Assembly: GCA_017163975.1 (NCBI GenBank)
Contig: JAFFSR010000004.1
Coordinates: forward strand, 8,432,001-8,496,000
Source: Anastatus disparis
Taxonomy: Eukaryota > Arthropoda > Insecta > Hymenoptera > Eupelmidae
Direction of reading: 5' to 3'
DNA length: 64,000 nucleotides
The translations under genes and the position numbers were made by a program. The notes beneath the pieces are model-generated. The model made no database searches. It worked only from the letters and a program-made list of their open reading frames with translations, and was not told the DNA's origin. This document shows, one piece after another, positions 23,592 through 36,148 of the stretch (position 1 is the stretch's first letter; each line of letters begins with the position of its first letter).

Positions 23592-26283
23592 TTATGTCAA
23601 ACAAGTTGTCTACGAGTTGCTGCAACCATCAATAGGAATAAAAAAGGAATGGAAAAAAGATGAAATAACTAAATCGTTTTAATTAAGAAATGAAATGAAA
23701 TAAAAACGCAGTAATCAGGAAATTAACTATTTCTTTTACATTAAGTAGAATAATAAAGAATTATAATATTATCTATTTTATCATTTTAAAATATTGTTTG
23801 AAGGTTACATCAATCTAATTTTTATTTTTAAACGTTTTTCCAAAGATTTTAATAAATAATTATTTATTTAATAATATTAATTTATATGATTTTTAGTATA
23901 TCCCAATAATACATAAATCTATATGCCCTTAGTTATAAACATATTTATTCATATATGAACATATATGATACATGATTATCCAAAAATATTAAAAGAATTG
24001 GTTCACAAAAAGCATATCTAATTATTCATGCTCATATGTTTTTATATGATCTTTCATACAATAAATCAGATATGATAATTATATATAAACATATGTAACT
24101 CTTTTTCAGTCAGGTAGACATTGACATTTTTCTTTTTTTTGAAATCGTACAAAAGGAACCTGAAAATTTTTTTGTTTCCATTCTCAAATTTAGCGCCTGA
24201 GTGATTATATACGCGTAATAGCGATTAAAAAATATTTTGGATTTTATTTCAAAAACAAAAAAAAATCGCACAAAAAAATAGTTTTATAAATAATAAAATA
24301 GAATAAAATAATGTATCGAATTTTTATTTCTACTGCTTGATTATTATAATAAATCATTACAATTTTGATATTTGAACAAATTTACGAATTGATCTTTGTA
24401 ATAAATTGTCTGTGATTTGATAATTTCATACTTGATTTTTCCCACCATGGTTTTGAAACGACTATACTGAAGGTTGCAGTTTCGAACTGTGTTTCTTCTA
24501 AGTCGAAATCGTTTGAATCTCCATTATACTATTTGAATCTGTCCTAAAATTATTATAACATTTAGCAGTAGTTTTTGCAATAAGAAGAAAAACATTTTAT
24601 TTTTATTTTTTACATTCGAATAAAATATATTTAATTTTAATATAAATTTTTCATACATCCAAAATCAATTTTATGTGTATATTAAATAAAATTTAATATT
24701 TTAATTATATTATGGAAATTTGGAACATAATTTAATTTATGTATATATATAATTTATTGATTATTACATAGAACACTTTGTGCGCCTTGTAATATTTATT
24801 AAGTTCATTATAATTCATTAAAATATTTCAATTTCTAATATAAAAATAAAAAAGTACAAAATTTCCGTGTAGCGGTCGTGCTTAATAAACGAATTTTATT
24901 TGTCATATTATACAATAGTATCTCATAAATTATAATACAAAATATTAATTGTAGAAAAATTTTCGAAACAAATTAAATATAATTTTATTTTTGGTGTCAA
25001 AATGAATACTTACATATGTCTTATGAATTGAAGAACAAAATTATTTATTATAGTGATGGTAATATCTCAATTAAATTATGATAATATTTGAATAATTCAA
25101 GAGAGCATTAATTAATTTTAAGAAAATTCATTAATTTCAATAATTGCAATCACGTTTTATTTTATGATTAATTTATATATAAAGAAGTCATTATAGATGT
25201 TTCTTTTTTAATTTTTAATCTGAAATTTTTATTATTTTTCCTTTTAAAAAAATACACGAATATTTTTTTTATTATGATACCTCATGTGCATAACTCTTTC
25301 CTAGAAAGTTATTCTTGATTGAAAAAACCAATTTGACATTATCTGTTTTTAATACTTATTCTAATCAATTATTAGGATTTATCAGCATAAAATGATTTTT
25401 TGACACAGCGTGCGTGAAATTGTATTTAATAAAACGCAACCAAATTCTTGATTTGCGATTTTAAACACTCGGTGTCAAAAATTTTTTGTTTTAGTGCATA
25501 TTAATTGCAAGGATATTTTTATAATTTAACGCACTAATATCGAAAAGTACTATTTTCTAGTTTTACAATTTTTTTTTTTTTTCATTTTACTCAATTTTTT
25601 GGCAGAAACTTTATAAGAGTATAATTTTGATAGAGCGAAACAATAAAATATCCGAATGATAGCAATTTTATTCTAAATTTTTTTATGGATGAATTAAATA
25701 TTAATTTTAAAGAAAAATGTACGGTATGAAGAAAATGTCTTTTATAATCTAAAACTTTTATTTTATACTTCGTTTTAAATAATTAACTTTTTTTTTTAAA
25801 TTAGTAGCCGTTGAATCATTTTCTGATTTCTAAAAGTATTGTCTTTTTATTTCAAAGAAGTTGATGAAAATGGCGCCATTTAAAAAAAAAAAGTGGCGAA
25901 AACGACACCATTTGAAATCAATTGTCGAAAAAGGCGCTAAAAAATTAAATAATAGCTTAAATAATACCTGTTTTAATTGGAATAAATAAACTTTCATAAT
26001 TGACTAAATATTTGTGATTAAAAAAAAAATGAAGTCATTTGTTTTTTAAATAAATGATTTTTTTGACACAACAAATTTATTATTTAGATTAAATAATTGC
26101 CATTTAACTTAAAGAAATGAGAATTTGAGTTAACGGTCTTTTGATTTTGACTAAATAATTGATTATATTTACCAAAAATTTATGTAAATCAAATAAATAC
26201 TTATTCAATTCAAATAAATAAAAATTAAATATGTGTATTTATTTGAATCAAATACATTTTTTTCACTTTATGTTAAAACTACA

Positions 26284-29200
26284 TTACCCAAGAATAGGCT
26301 TTTTATTACTATAGGGTCCTATAGAAGGTATTTCTTTCTTGGTTTTAATATCCATTGCTTTGTGTAAATAGCGTCTTGTTACAATCAAAGATAATGCAAT
26401 TGATAAGTTGAAGAAAAATTCTATCCCGGCTAACTTATACCATCCACGATTATTGTGACAATAAAATATCTCGATTAATTTTTCAACAACAGATAAATGA
26501 TGATTATTGTAAAGACAATTCATAGCGAGACCAACCCCTATAGCAATCATTGTCCCGAAAAATGAGTCAACAAAAGCATAGTTGATAACACACCTGAAAA
26601 AAATTATCACAATTAATTCGAATAAAAAGCCTTATTATATTATTAAAAAATAATTATTAGTTCATGGATGAAAACTTTCATTTTTTTCTTATATTAAAGT
26701 TATTTGAATGAAAAAAAAGAAGTATTAAAAATTTTGAACAGATATATGACAATAATAATAAAAATAAAATAAAGAAAAAGATAATGTATTACATAATATA
26801 CAGTGGCGTGCATAAGTTTCTGGCCAAAAAAAAAAAATTAGTCAATTTTTAAAGTTTTATATCTTTGTAAAAAATTGAAATTTCTTTAAAAATCAAACGG
26901 CATTTTAAAGTACAATGGAAAATCTTTCAAATACCGGCGGGTTTGTTCAAAAATATTAAAAATTGGATTTTTTACATGAAAAAAAAAAACTATTTTTTTT
27001 AAGGTTTTTTTCGGCCATGAAAAATTTGATATAATTTTTGAACCACTGGGCGGATTTGAAAACAACCAATATAAAAAAGATGCGTATTCATTCCCTCTTT
27101 AAAATGAGCATAGCTGGATCAATTTTTATTAAGCGGTTCAAAAGTTACATCATTTATCGCGAAAAATTTCGCTCTTTCTTCAAGCCTCATTATCTAAGTA
27201 TCTATGCACCGCAGAAAAACTCATAAAAAAAAATGTTCGTTTTTTGAAGTAGAATAAGGGTACATTAAAATTTATCATTTCAGAAAAAAAAATTTTTTGA
27301 CTTTTTTCCACAGGTATGATGATATACAATTATATTTAATTTTTGTTTTAAATAATATTTTTATCGATTTCGATGCATTACAACGGACTTAAATTATTTT
27401 TATTTAATCGATAAAAATATTATTTAAAACAAAAATTAAATATAATTGTATATCATCATACCTGTGGAAAAAAGTCAAAAAATTTTTTTTTCTGAAATGA
27501 TAAATTTTTAATGTACCCTTATTCTACTTCAAAAAACGAACATTTTTTCTTTTATGAGTTTTTCTCTGCGGTGCATAGATACTTAGATAATGAAGCTTGA
27601 AGAAAGAGCGAAATTTTTCGCGATAAATAATGTAACTTTTGAACCGCTTAATAAAAATTGATCCAGCTATGCTCATTTTAAAGAGGGAATGAATACGCAT
27701 CTTTTTTATATTGGTTGTTTTCAAATCCGCCCAGTGGTTCAAAAATTATATCAAATTTTTCATGGCCGAAAAAAACCTTAAAAAAAATAGTTTTTTTTTT
27801 TTCATGTAAAAAATCCAATTTTTAATATTTTTGAACAAACCCGCCGGTATTTGAAAGATTTTCCATTGTACTTTAAAATGCCGTTTGATTTTTAAAGAAA
27901 TTTCAATTTTTTACAAAGATATAAAACTTTAAAAATTGACTAATTTTTTTTTTTTGGCCAGAAACTTATGCACGCCACTGTATAATGAAAAACAAAAATG
28001 AAAAGAAAATTCTGAACACATTCAACTTTTGTTTTAACATATGATTTTTTACAATAATGTTGATATCCTTAGGCAAATATAACTGATATTAGCTTTGATA
28101 TCGATCCTTTATATGAACTGTTTACTACCCAGAAAAATAGCCTGCATCTTAGATGGATTGAAATTTAGGTCATTCTCTGATGCCCACTTCAAAACCAAAT
28201 CAAACTCAACATTCATCAACTTAATCTCATATAAAAGATTAGCAGGGCCAAAAGAATAATGAAGAAGAGAGAAAATGTATATATGAGAGTAAAAGAGTAT
28301 ACTGATACATGTATATGCGTGCAAGTGAGAGCGGCCTTAGTATACCCGAAACAGAAAAAAGGGCCTAAAAGAGCGAGTGAGTCCAGACTAAAGTGAGCTT
28401 GACCCGAATAAATATCATATATCTCTTATTATAAAATTTATTTTCATTATGTAATTCTAATATAAATATGAAAATAATTTGCAAAGTATTATTTTAATTT
28501 TTCTCACCTGATAAAATTTATGGTAGTAATGTCATCCATTATCACCATATGTTCCTTTCTAGCAATCAACATCAGACCGGAAATCGTGAAAAATATAAGT
28601 AAAAATATTGCGCTCAAAGACATTATAATTATAATAGTCAAATTTACTGAATCTAGTAATACAGAGAATCCCGTCCCAACGGCAATCCCAAATGAAATTA
28701 GTTCAACACTAATTACTGATACAATAGTTCGTGGAAACCTGAAAACGGAATCAAATAAAATAATTATGTAATTCGTGTCTTTTCACTTTTTAAAAATTTA
28801 TTTTATTACCTGGAATCATTTGTTGTTTCAATATCTGTGTTTTTAAAGTCAAATTTATATGTTGCCCACGGCAAAATAGATAAAATCGGCATATATGGAA
28901 GAAAAATTACTATTATTATAGATAACACAACTTCCGGCTTATCTGTTGGTACTTTTTTGATTTTAGGAAATATAAAATTCACAACCATGTAGGTTACAAC
29001 TATTACTTGTGCACAGAGGTAAATTACTGCAATTAATCTAAGATAATCAAGAAATTTGTGATCAGTAAGTGCATAAAATATAATTAAAGCCCATGTTACA
29101 GATAATGATAAATTTATATGCAAGTTATTGCTCAAATCAGGTACTAAATATTTAAAAATGAAAAATTTATCAACTTCTATTTCAGCTTCCTTGAAGTATT

Positions 29201-30945
29201 TAACTATTGCTTTTGCATCTATTTCTTCCAAGAATCGCTTAAGCGGATTTTCAAAGCCAGAATCATTTGGTTGTACGTTAACTAAAAAAAAAAAACATTA
29301 ACTTTAGCTTATTTCATAATTAATGTTAGAACAAAATTTATAATAAAATATAACTCACCATAAATAATTAATCCTAACCAAGTTAACGTTACACAAAAAA
29401 GAATAGTTATACATACAATACTGAATAAGTAACTTTTGAAGCCATTCTGAGTATATATTATGGAATACTTTATGGGATTCTCTGTAGAATAGTTTGAGCT
29501 GTCTGACACAGAATTCTGTTTTCTTTTTAAAATTTTCTTCAAATCTAAAATAGAAATAATTTTATTTTAGGTGATGCGATGATTTATATATATTTAACAT
29601 ATATTTAACAACATTGTAATTTCCCTAATTTTTAATATTCATTCAAAATTTTTTCTAAATATCTGTATATTATGCTTTTTATTATTTAAAATGAAAACTT
29701 CAATATATAAATACTTTAGAAAACTTGAGATAAAGCATCAAAATTTTGGAAAACTCTAATGTCAGTATTTTAAACTGCTTTCATCATTTGCATAAAATAA
29801 ATCTTAAATTTAATACAAGACTCGAACAAAAAACCTTTTCAGTTAAAAATCAATACCTTCTGATTTAATTAGTACACTGACAGAAATGATTTCTAGCAGG
29901 GAAACGAATAGTCGACTTGATTAGGGTTTCTCCACGCAAAGAGAAATCTACTAGATGCTAGTAGAATTATACATTCCATACAAACGACGCAGTTTTCACT
30001 AGCTTGGAAATAAAATCTGACTGATTGTATTTTCACTTATATAACGCAGCATTACTTTACGTCCTTCTTTAGTTTGTTAAGATACATTATTAAATACTTC
30101 AAATAGAAATTTGCTTGGATGTACGAAAAATCCACTTGGGGATTAAATATTAAAAGCCCATGTAAAAATTAAATCGTCAAACATTTTTCTACTAGACACA
30201 AGAACACCCTAAAACAAGTGAATTTTATTCTTTTCTCAATTGGAAATATATTAGCAAGAATAACAAGAATACTCACTATTACTGACTAGTGGATTCCACT
30301 TGCCTCAAGAAATCATTTCTGTCAGTGTACTTCAATAAATATTTTTTTATATATTTTGAACTGAAATTTCAGTTTTAAATCATTTAGTATAATACTGTAA
30401 TTTAAAAAATTAAGTTTCTGAGACTTAATGGCGGGGTTTCAATGATAAAAAAAACACATAACATTTTGTGCACAATACACTGTAAAAAAATTTGTGTAAT
30501 TCATCAAATTTTATTTCGTACAAATATTTTTGTATTAAAATTTTACAAACATGTTTGTAAAATCAACACAAAAAATTTTGTAATTTAAAAATGTATGTGT
30601 ACTTTTTGTAGAATTAACACACGGAGTTTGTAAATTTTACAAACATGTGTGTACTTATTAATTTTAACACAAAAAAATTTGTATTTCATCTCTAACACTT
30701 ATGTGTGTTAAAATTACAAATTTTTTTTCACTGTGTACTTCTGTCGCATTTAGAAATTTAAGTTTTCCTTTTGGCGACCAGTATCAAACTTCATTGATGA
30801 TGAAAATCACATGGAAACTTTTTATTTTTTTTTAATACACATTTTACTGAACAAACATAAAAACGATCATGAATTAATTTTAAAATACTTTAAAATAAAA
30901 TATGCTAATTTGTTTATTAAATACATCAAAACCCTCACTTTCCAT
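26284..30945 (-). CDS. Multi-pass membrane protein, array copy C (5 exons)
   Basis: Exons in coding order: 30939-30945, 29359-29544, 28810-29281, 28508-28738, 26284-26593; total 1206 nt, 401 residues. Start exon is ATG GAA A|GTGAGG, as in A; like A it has no ATG in the second exon, so the upstream exon is needed for a start. The last intron (26594-28507, 1914 nt) contains a 1180-bp perfect-looking hairpin transposon; all splice sites are intact. Variable residues are His-Asn-Asn before the last hydrophobic segment and Phe at FFxNL. It lacks the FYDMS insertion. Function unknown. Confidence 0.72.
26801..27980. mobile_element. 1180-bp palindromic mariner-type element in gene C intron
   Basis: CAGTGGCGTGCATAAGTTTC at the left and its complement at the right are flanked by TA (26799-26800 and 27981-27982). 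The other units show the empty site ATAATATATAATG. The ends match the usual Tc1/mariner pattern (CAGTGGCG..). The two arms of about 560 bp are almost exact complements around a centre near 27390. The two facing 62-72 codon frames (27038 and 27524) are mirror images and do not look like a transposase. Confidence 0.9.
28109..28324 (-). mobile_element. LINE reverse-transcriptase remnant in the last intron of gene C
   Basis: Same fragment as in the other copies (KWASENDL, NPSKMQAIFLGS). It lies just upstream of the hairpin element. Confidence 0.6.
29875..30327. mobile_element. CACTGACAG-type MITE, copy C
   Basis: Flanked by TA, same site as in A, B and D. Both 20-bp ends are intact. Confidence 0.75.
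30478..30735. mobile_element. CACTGTAAAA-type MITE, copy C
   Basis: Ortholog of 3417-3673, flanked by TA. Shared only with A; empty in D. Confidence 0.85.
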
Positions 30946-31295
30946 TGTATCGGGAGCGAACGCTAGGTTTGTTTACAAAAGATCAACTGATCCAGTTAAA
31001 AAATCAGAGCAGCTTATTTCGATCTGTTCGCAGCAGTTCCCATTTTGACCATCTCATTTAATTTACTTTGTATTTCATGGCGCCACCTGAGGTCTTGACA
31101 AAGCGAATATAAAAAAGGAAACCATAGTAATACTACTACATAGAAACAAAATTTTCTATGAAAATAGATATAACACATATACACTTTAACGATTCACCCT
31201 CTCCCTACCGAAAATTTGTGGCTACACCTCTGTCTATATTTCGAGACATAAATAGCCATAGGGAACTAAAGAGATCCTTTTAATGCAAGCTCATT
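30939..31295 (-). promoter_or_regulatory. Initiator exon and putative promoter block, gene C
   Basis: Equivalent of 3877-4230, with an intact CTCF-core-like CAGGTGGCGCC on the minus strand at about 31079-31089 and a plus-strand TATAAAAAA near 31107. 31296-32440 is AT-rich and gene-free. Confidence 0.4.
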
Positions 31296-32440
31296 GTTTT
31301 TTGAGCTTAAAGAAAAGTTAACGAACTATAGACTTGTTGTAGACATAAGACCTTCATACCAATATATTGATCGTTCACAGCCTTACGCATTTCTTTTTTT
31401 ATGTAAATACAAAATTATAATTTTTACACCAAGTTTCGTCATCAAAAGCTTGAGTTTTGTCAATTGTGGTAGAACTGCGTAAGCTACAAGCAGTTTAAAT
31501 TTCAGAGATAGTTTCGCTATTAAAATGAAATCGTTAATCTTCTTTTCCTTCCGTTTTTTTGTAATAATTTATGATTTACGTAAATTTAACAAACGCACAG
31601 TTGCATTTGTTTACAGGTGATTAAAATATGTTAATGAATTAACGTGAAAGATTGATCATATTTTATATGCTAAAAATATTAAGTAAATACGTGGTAATAT
31701 TTAATTAAGAATAACTTTCGAACAAGAAAAGTTTTTTTAATGCATCAAAGCTTAAATTAAAGCATTCAATTCGTGCTTCATTTTATGTTTTATGCATCTT
31801 TTTATAAAACAAAAAAAAATTAGCACAAAAAAAGTATAGTTTAAAATGAAATTAAAAATAAAATAATGTTAAAAGATAAATAAAAAAATATTTAAAAAAA
31901 AAATAAAAAAAAATCTAAAAGCAAAAAATAAAAATCTTCGTTTCAACGAGGATTTGAACCCTCGATTATTAGCATGATAACTATTAAACGCCTTATGTAA
32001 GCGCAAAAAAGATATACATGTGAGAGAGAGAAATAGAAATAGAACAAGAATAGAGTAGCAAACGAGAATTTTTAGCTCGTATCGAGAAAACATACAAAAT
32101 TTTTTAGTACTTTAAAATAAATCTCTTGAATAAAATAGAAAAAATATAAAAAATAAACTAAATAATGAACTTAGAGAATTTAATTTAAAAAAAAGAATAT
32201 TATTCCAGGTTAAATTTGCTTTTTAACGGTTAATTTTTGTTCGTTTTTCTATGGTGAAATAATAAATTAGGAAACAAATTGTTTTTAATTTGTTTCTAAA
32301 AAAATAAAAATAATATTAAAAAACTTCTGATATAAAAACATTATGTTTTTTAAATTAGCCACTTTAACATAATAAAAAATTAAAGATTGTATCAATTTAA
32401 TTATTATTTTTATAAATTTTTCGTAAAAGCATTTTGAAAA

Positions 32441-32991
32441 ATACTATTTTCACCATACCCTGCCCGAAACTACGACTTTCGTCCCGGTGCAGAAAAAAAA
32501 AGTCATAGTTTCGGTCCGGGTGTGACGAAAAATAGTATACACTCCACGGGAGGTAAAATGGCGAGTCTATAGCACATATTTCCCACCCTCGCCTTCGATT
32601 CGAGATGGCAATTATATGTGCTATGGACTAACTAGTACTTTACCTCCCTTGGTGTGTAATATACGATTAATAAAGAAAAGTAAATTTTTTTAACTTTTAG
32701 TTTTTTAAAAAATTTTTGCGGAATTCCATTATAATTAACAATAATATACAATAATAGTATATTACAAAATAAAAATAATAATAATATATTACACATCAAG
32801 GGAGGTAAAATATTGGCGAGTCCATAGCACAAATAATTTCCACCTCGAGCCAAAGGCGAGGGTGACAAATGTCGTCATTTTACCTCCCGTGGAGTGTATA
32901 CTATTTTTCGCCATGCCTGGGCCGAAACTATAACTTTTGTTTTTCGATGCCGGGATGAAAGTCGTAGTTTTGGGCAGGGTATGGCGAAAAA
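32441..32991. mobile_element. Foldback element, unit C
   Basis: Ortholog of 6398-6930 with both arms present (CACCATACCCTGCCCGAAAC at the left, its near-complement at the right). No coding capacity. Confidence 0.7.
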
Positions 32992-33344
32992 AAAATTATT
33001 TCCGAATATTTTTAGATTTTTTTTATATGAGCAAAACTAATTGTATAAACAATGTACCCAACAAATTAATTTATTTGAAAGCAATGATTATTTGTATAAC
33101 AGAATTATTTTATGAATAGTTGAATTAAAAATTATTTTAGTTTTAGAAAATGAATTTTTCCCTGTGAAAAGTTGAATTTATTGAAAGCAGTATAATAAGA
33201 TTATGTATTGATCTAATATTTTATATTATAATATTCAAAAAAATTATATGAGTTTAAAAACAGTCTTCTAACAATAAAAGCTAAACACGTACATTTTCAG
33301 CTAAAACTCTTAAGTAACTCTAGACGAATCCTTACTTTTGAAGT

Positions 33345-33530
33345 CATCAGTGATTCACTCAATAGAGCGATGAATTCGCAATCCGAGGACCCGAGTCCGA
33401 CTCCCGCTCTCGGCCGATTTATACAAGTACCTCTGTATGTTACACGTGCTTTGTTCATAAACACACTAACGACCTCCGTCGCTAATTAGCATCAAAATGA
33501 TAGCATAAATATAGCAACGTTAAATAAAAT
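33345..33530 (+). mobile_element. tRNA-derived SINE remnant, unit C
   Basis: Ortholog of the remnant at 7281, 150 bp to the left of the giant palindromic transposon. Confidence 0.6.
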
Positions 33531-34274
33531 TGAAAGAAAAGAACATTTTAAGAATCTTTCAAGGATATGTTGAAATTAAAAAATTGAAATAGCGTAATGA
33601 TCAATTTAAATAATAATATTTTTTTTATATACTAAATAAATAAATTATTTACATTTTGTTTCTGGTTTCATTGTTTTTAGTTATAACACAGGCCCACAAA
33701 ATGAAAAAAAATGTCTGAACTTTTGACCGGACATACATATTCCCATGTATTTTTCGACGCTGAATCCGAATCTGTAATAAAAATATAGGGTTTTCCTACC
33801 TTTTCTCAGAGTTTTATTGAAAAAACCTCATTTTTTACGGTTTTTTTGCGGTTTTTCAAGTCTAGAAAAAACAAATCATGAGATATGGTTAATTGGACTT
33901 CAAAATCGAATTCTACGGGAAAAAATACACGGGAAACCATACCTTCAAATTTTTTTAACGCGATTCTAGTCCTCTGTATGGGGCTGAAAAGATGAGGAAA
34001 TCGGTAAAAGTCGAAATTTTGCCTAAAATGGATTTAAACAATATTAAAATTTAATCATGCGTCTTTTGAAGAGTCGATAAACATTGGAAATACTATCCTG
34101 GGGTTTTTTCAGATTGCTGATCATGAATTTGAAGTCAGATTGTGTAAAAACTACTTCTAGAGGGCGGTGACAAGAACTGTATATGGTAAATTTATCGATT
34201 TTTTAAAAATTTTACGTCTGAAATACTAATTTTAGAGTCTTTCACAGCATTGACTGTAAATTCAAGATATTAAC

Positions 34275-35790
34275 TTAGCCTATTGTGTACGTTAAACTTA
34301 ACATTTTGTCTATGTTTGTCTCTCTCTCTCTCTCTCTCTCTCTTCCGATGTTTTTTTTAAATTGGCTTACGCTTACGTACACGTTTCTCTTCGAATGACC
34401 GATGTAGTGGATTTCTGACACGTTTTTGTCCTTTTTCGCAGCTGTTTCTCTTTTTATCATCCAGCAGTAATCTGCTAACATGTTGATACCCCAGTTTCCT
34501 TGAAATCTACGTTCAAACTCCTTTAAATCTTGGTGAAATCGTTCACCATGCTCTTCACTAAAGTCTCCGTTATTTTCAGGAAACTGATCAACGTGTGAAT
34601 CAAGAAAATGAAGTTTTAAGTTCATTAGACAACCCAATTTTTCAAAATTACGTACCATTCTTTTCACAATAGCTTTATAATTCGTGTCTTTGGCATTACC
34701 CAAAAATTTCGTCGATACCTCTTTAAAACTTAACCATGCTGCCTTTTCAACATCAGTCATGCTTTGTTCAAAGTTTTCGTCTCTAAATAAAGTTCGGATT
34801 TCAGGACCATCAAAAATACCTTCATTTAATTTAGCATCAGATTTATGGGGAAATACTTTGCTTATATATTGGAAGCATTGACCGTCCTTGTCCAAAGCTT
34901 TAACTAATTGCTTTATCAATCCAAGCTTTATATGCAGAGGCGGTATCAAAATTTTCGAAGGATTAACGAGTGGATCTTTTATAACATTCTGTTTTCCAGG
35001 TTCAAACGATTCTCTTGATGGCCAAATTTTCTTTTTATAGTGTTTTTCTCTATCTCTGCTATCAAACATGCATAAATAACATGGGTACTTCGTAAATCCA
35101 GATTGTTGTCCAAGTATCATAGATAAAATCTTTAAATCGCCACATATTTGCCATTTATGTTCTCTATATTTTATTTTCGTTAAAAGTAGTTCAAGATTGG
35201 AATACTCTTCTTTAAGTACTGTTGAATGTGCTAATGGTATAGGAGCATATTTATTTGTGATATTGAGGAGTACTGCTTTAAGGCTGCGCTTTGATGAATC
35301 AATGAATAGTCGCCAATTTTCAGGTTTGTATATGTTGGGTTTCAATTCATCAATAAGACCTTTCACGTCCGTGCAATAAACCATATTAGAATCATTCTTG
35401 AAATAATTTCTAAAGCGCTCTTCTCGATTACGATATGCACATACTTTAGTACCCTTTGTCAACATATTTCGTCTCTTAAACTCTGAAGCCATAAACTCTG
35501 ATTGTTCCTTAGATAAACCACTCTTTCTAAATAAATCGTTCAGACTTTTTTGATCAAACTTTTCAACAGTTCGTTCTTCACCCTTAGGAATATACTCTTC
35601 ATCACTATCCAGAGAATGTTCTTCAGGTGAACTTAGATCTTCTTCATTTGATGAGCTTCCGTCTGCGGCAATCAGATTTTCAGTTGTTTCATCTGTCGAG
35701 TTTTCATCTACATTTAGATTCCCTAAGCCTGTTGTAAAACTATCTCTCGAATCTTTATTTTCAAAAATATCTATAAAATTCCCCCCAGGC
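34275..35790 (-). CDS. Transposase-like protein, left-arm copy (5' end not resolved)
   Basis: The frame is open from about 35790 down to a stop at 34275; the first ATG is at 35490-35492 but homologous coding clearly extends further upstream (an acidic, Ser-rich stretch with EYIPKGEER), so the true start probably lies in another exon or is missing. Motifs match the right-arm copy: CGDLKIL, KYPCYLCMFDSR, HIKLGL, HFLDSH, EHGERFHQD. Unlike the right copy it keeps the normal frame after ADYCWMIK (five A rather than seven) and continues with KRETAAKK. Downstream the frame runs into the CT repeat, giving an artificial RERERE tail. From memory, proteins with EHGERFHQD recur across animal genomes near transposon ends; I cannot name the superfamily with certainty. 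Confidence 0.75.
34318..34342. repeat. (CT)n microsatellite
   Basis: Counterpart of the (GA)n run at 37556-37589 in the other palindrome arm; the right-arm run is longer. Confidence 0.9.
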
Positions 35791-36148
35791 CTAAGTATGA
35801 GAGCTTTCCGACTTTGACGAGGACAATGTCAACTCGTCGTCGGACACACTACGGCATCATTCTCACATCCTAGTGCTCCCCTGCAGGACAGCGCGCCTTC
35901 GCTGGGTTCGTTACTGCAAAGTATTGAGTACACCGAATCATTCTACACATCCCATTTTCAGGGCAGTTGTCATCGTGACCAATACTTCGCAGCAGCAGGT
36001 TTTTTTTAGGTACCCTTATAGAGTACTGATATATATATATATATATATATATAGCTTTGGAAAAAGATCATAAGTCCCATTCGTTTATAAACAATGCTTT
36101 AAGATCAATGACAGTGTACAACAGTGATTAACTGAACGGAGCTTTAAA

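Larger units (their letters stand above)
10179..25793. repeat. Tandem segmental duplication, unit B
   Basis: Second unit, defined by the recurrence of the start junction at about 10179 and 25794. Private features: a 323-bp MITE in the first intron, a CACTGAGA-ended element at 16513-17328, loss of the left half of the foldback element, and a 4.4 kb palindrome at 18801-23248. Positions 10179-10661 are the AT-rich 3' flank of gene B, with no gene seen. Confidence 0.9.
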
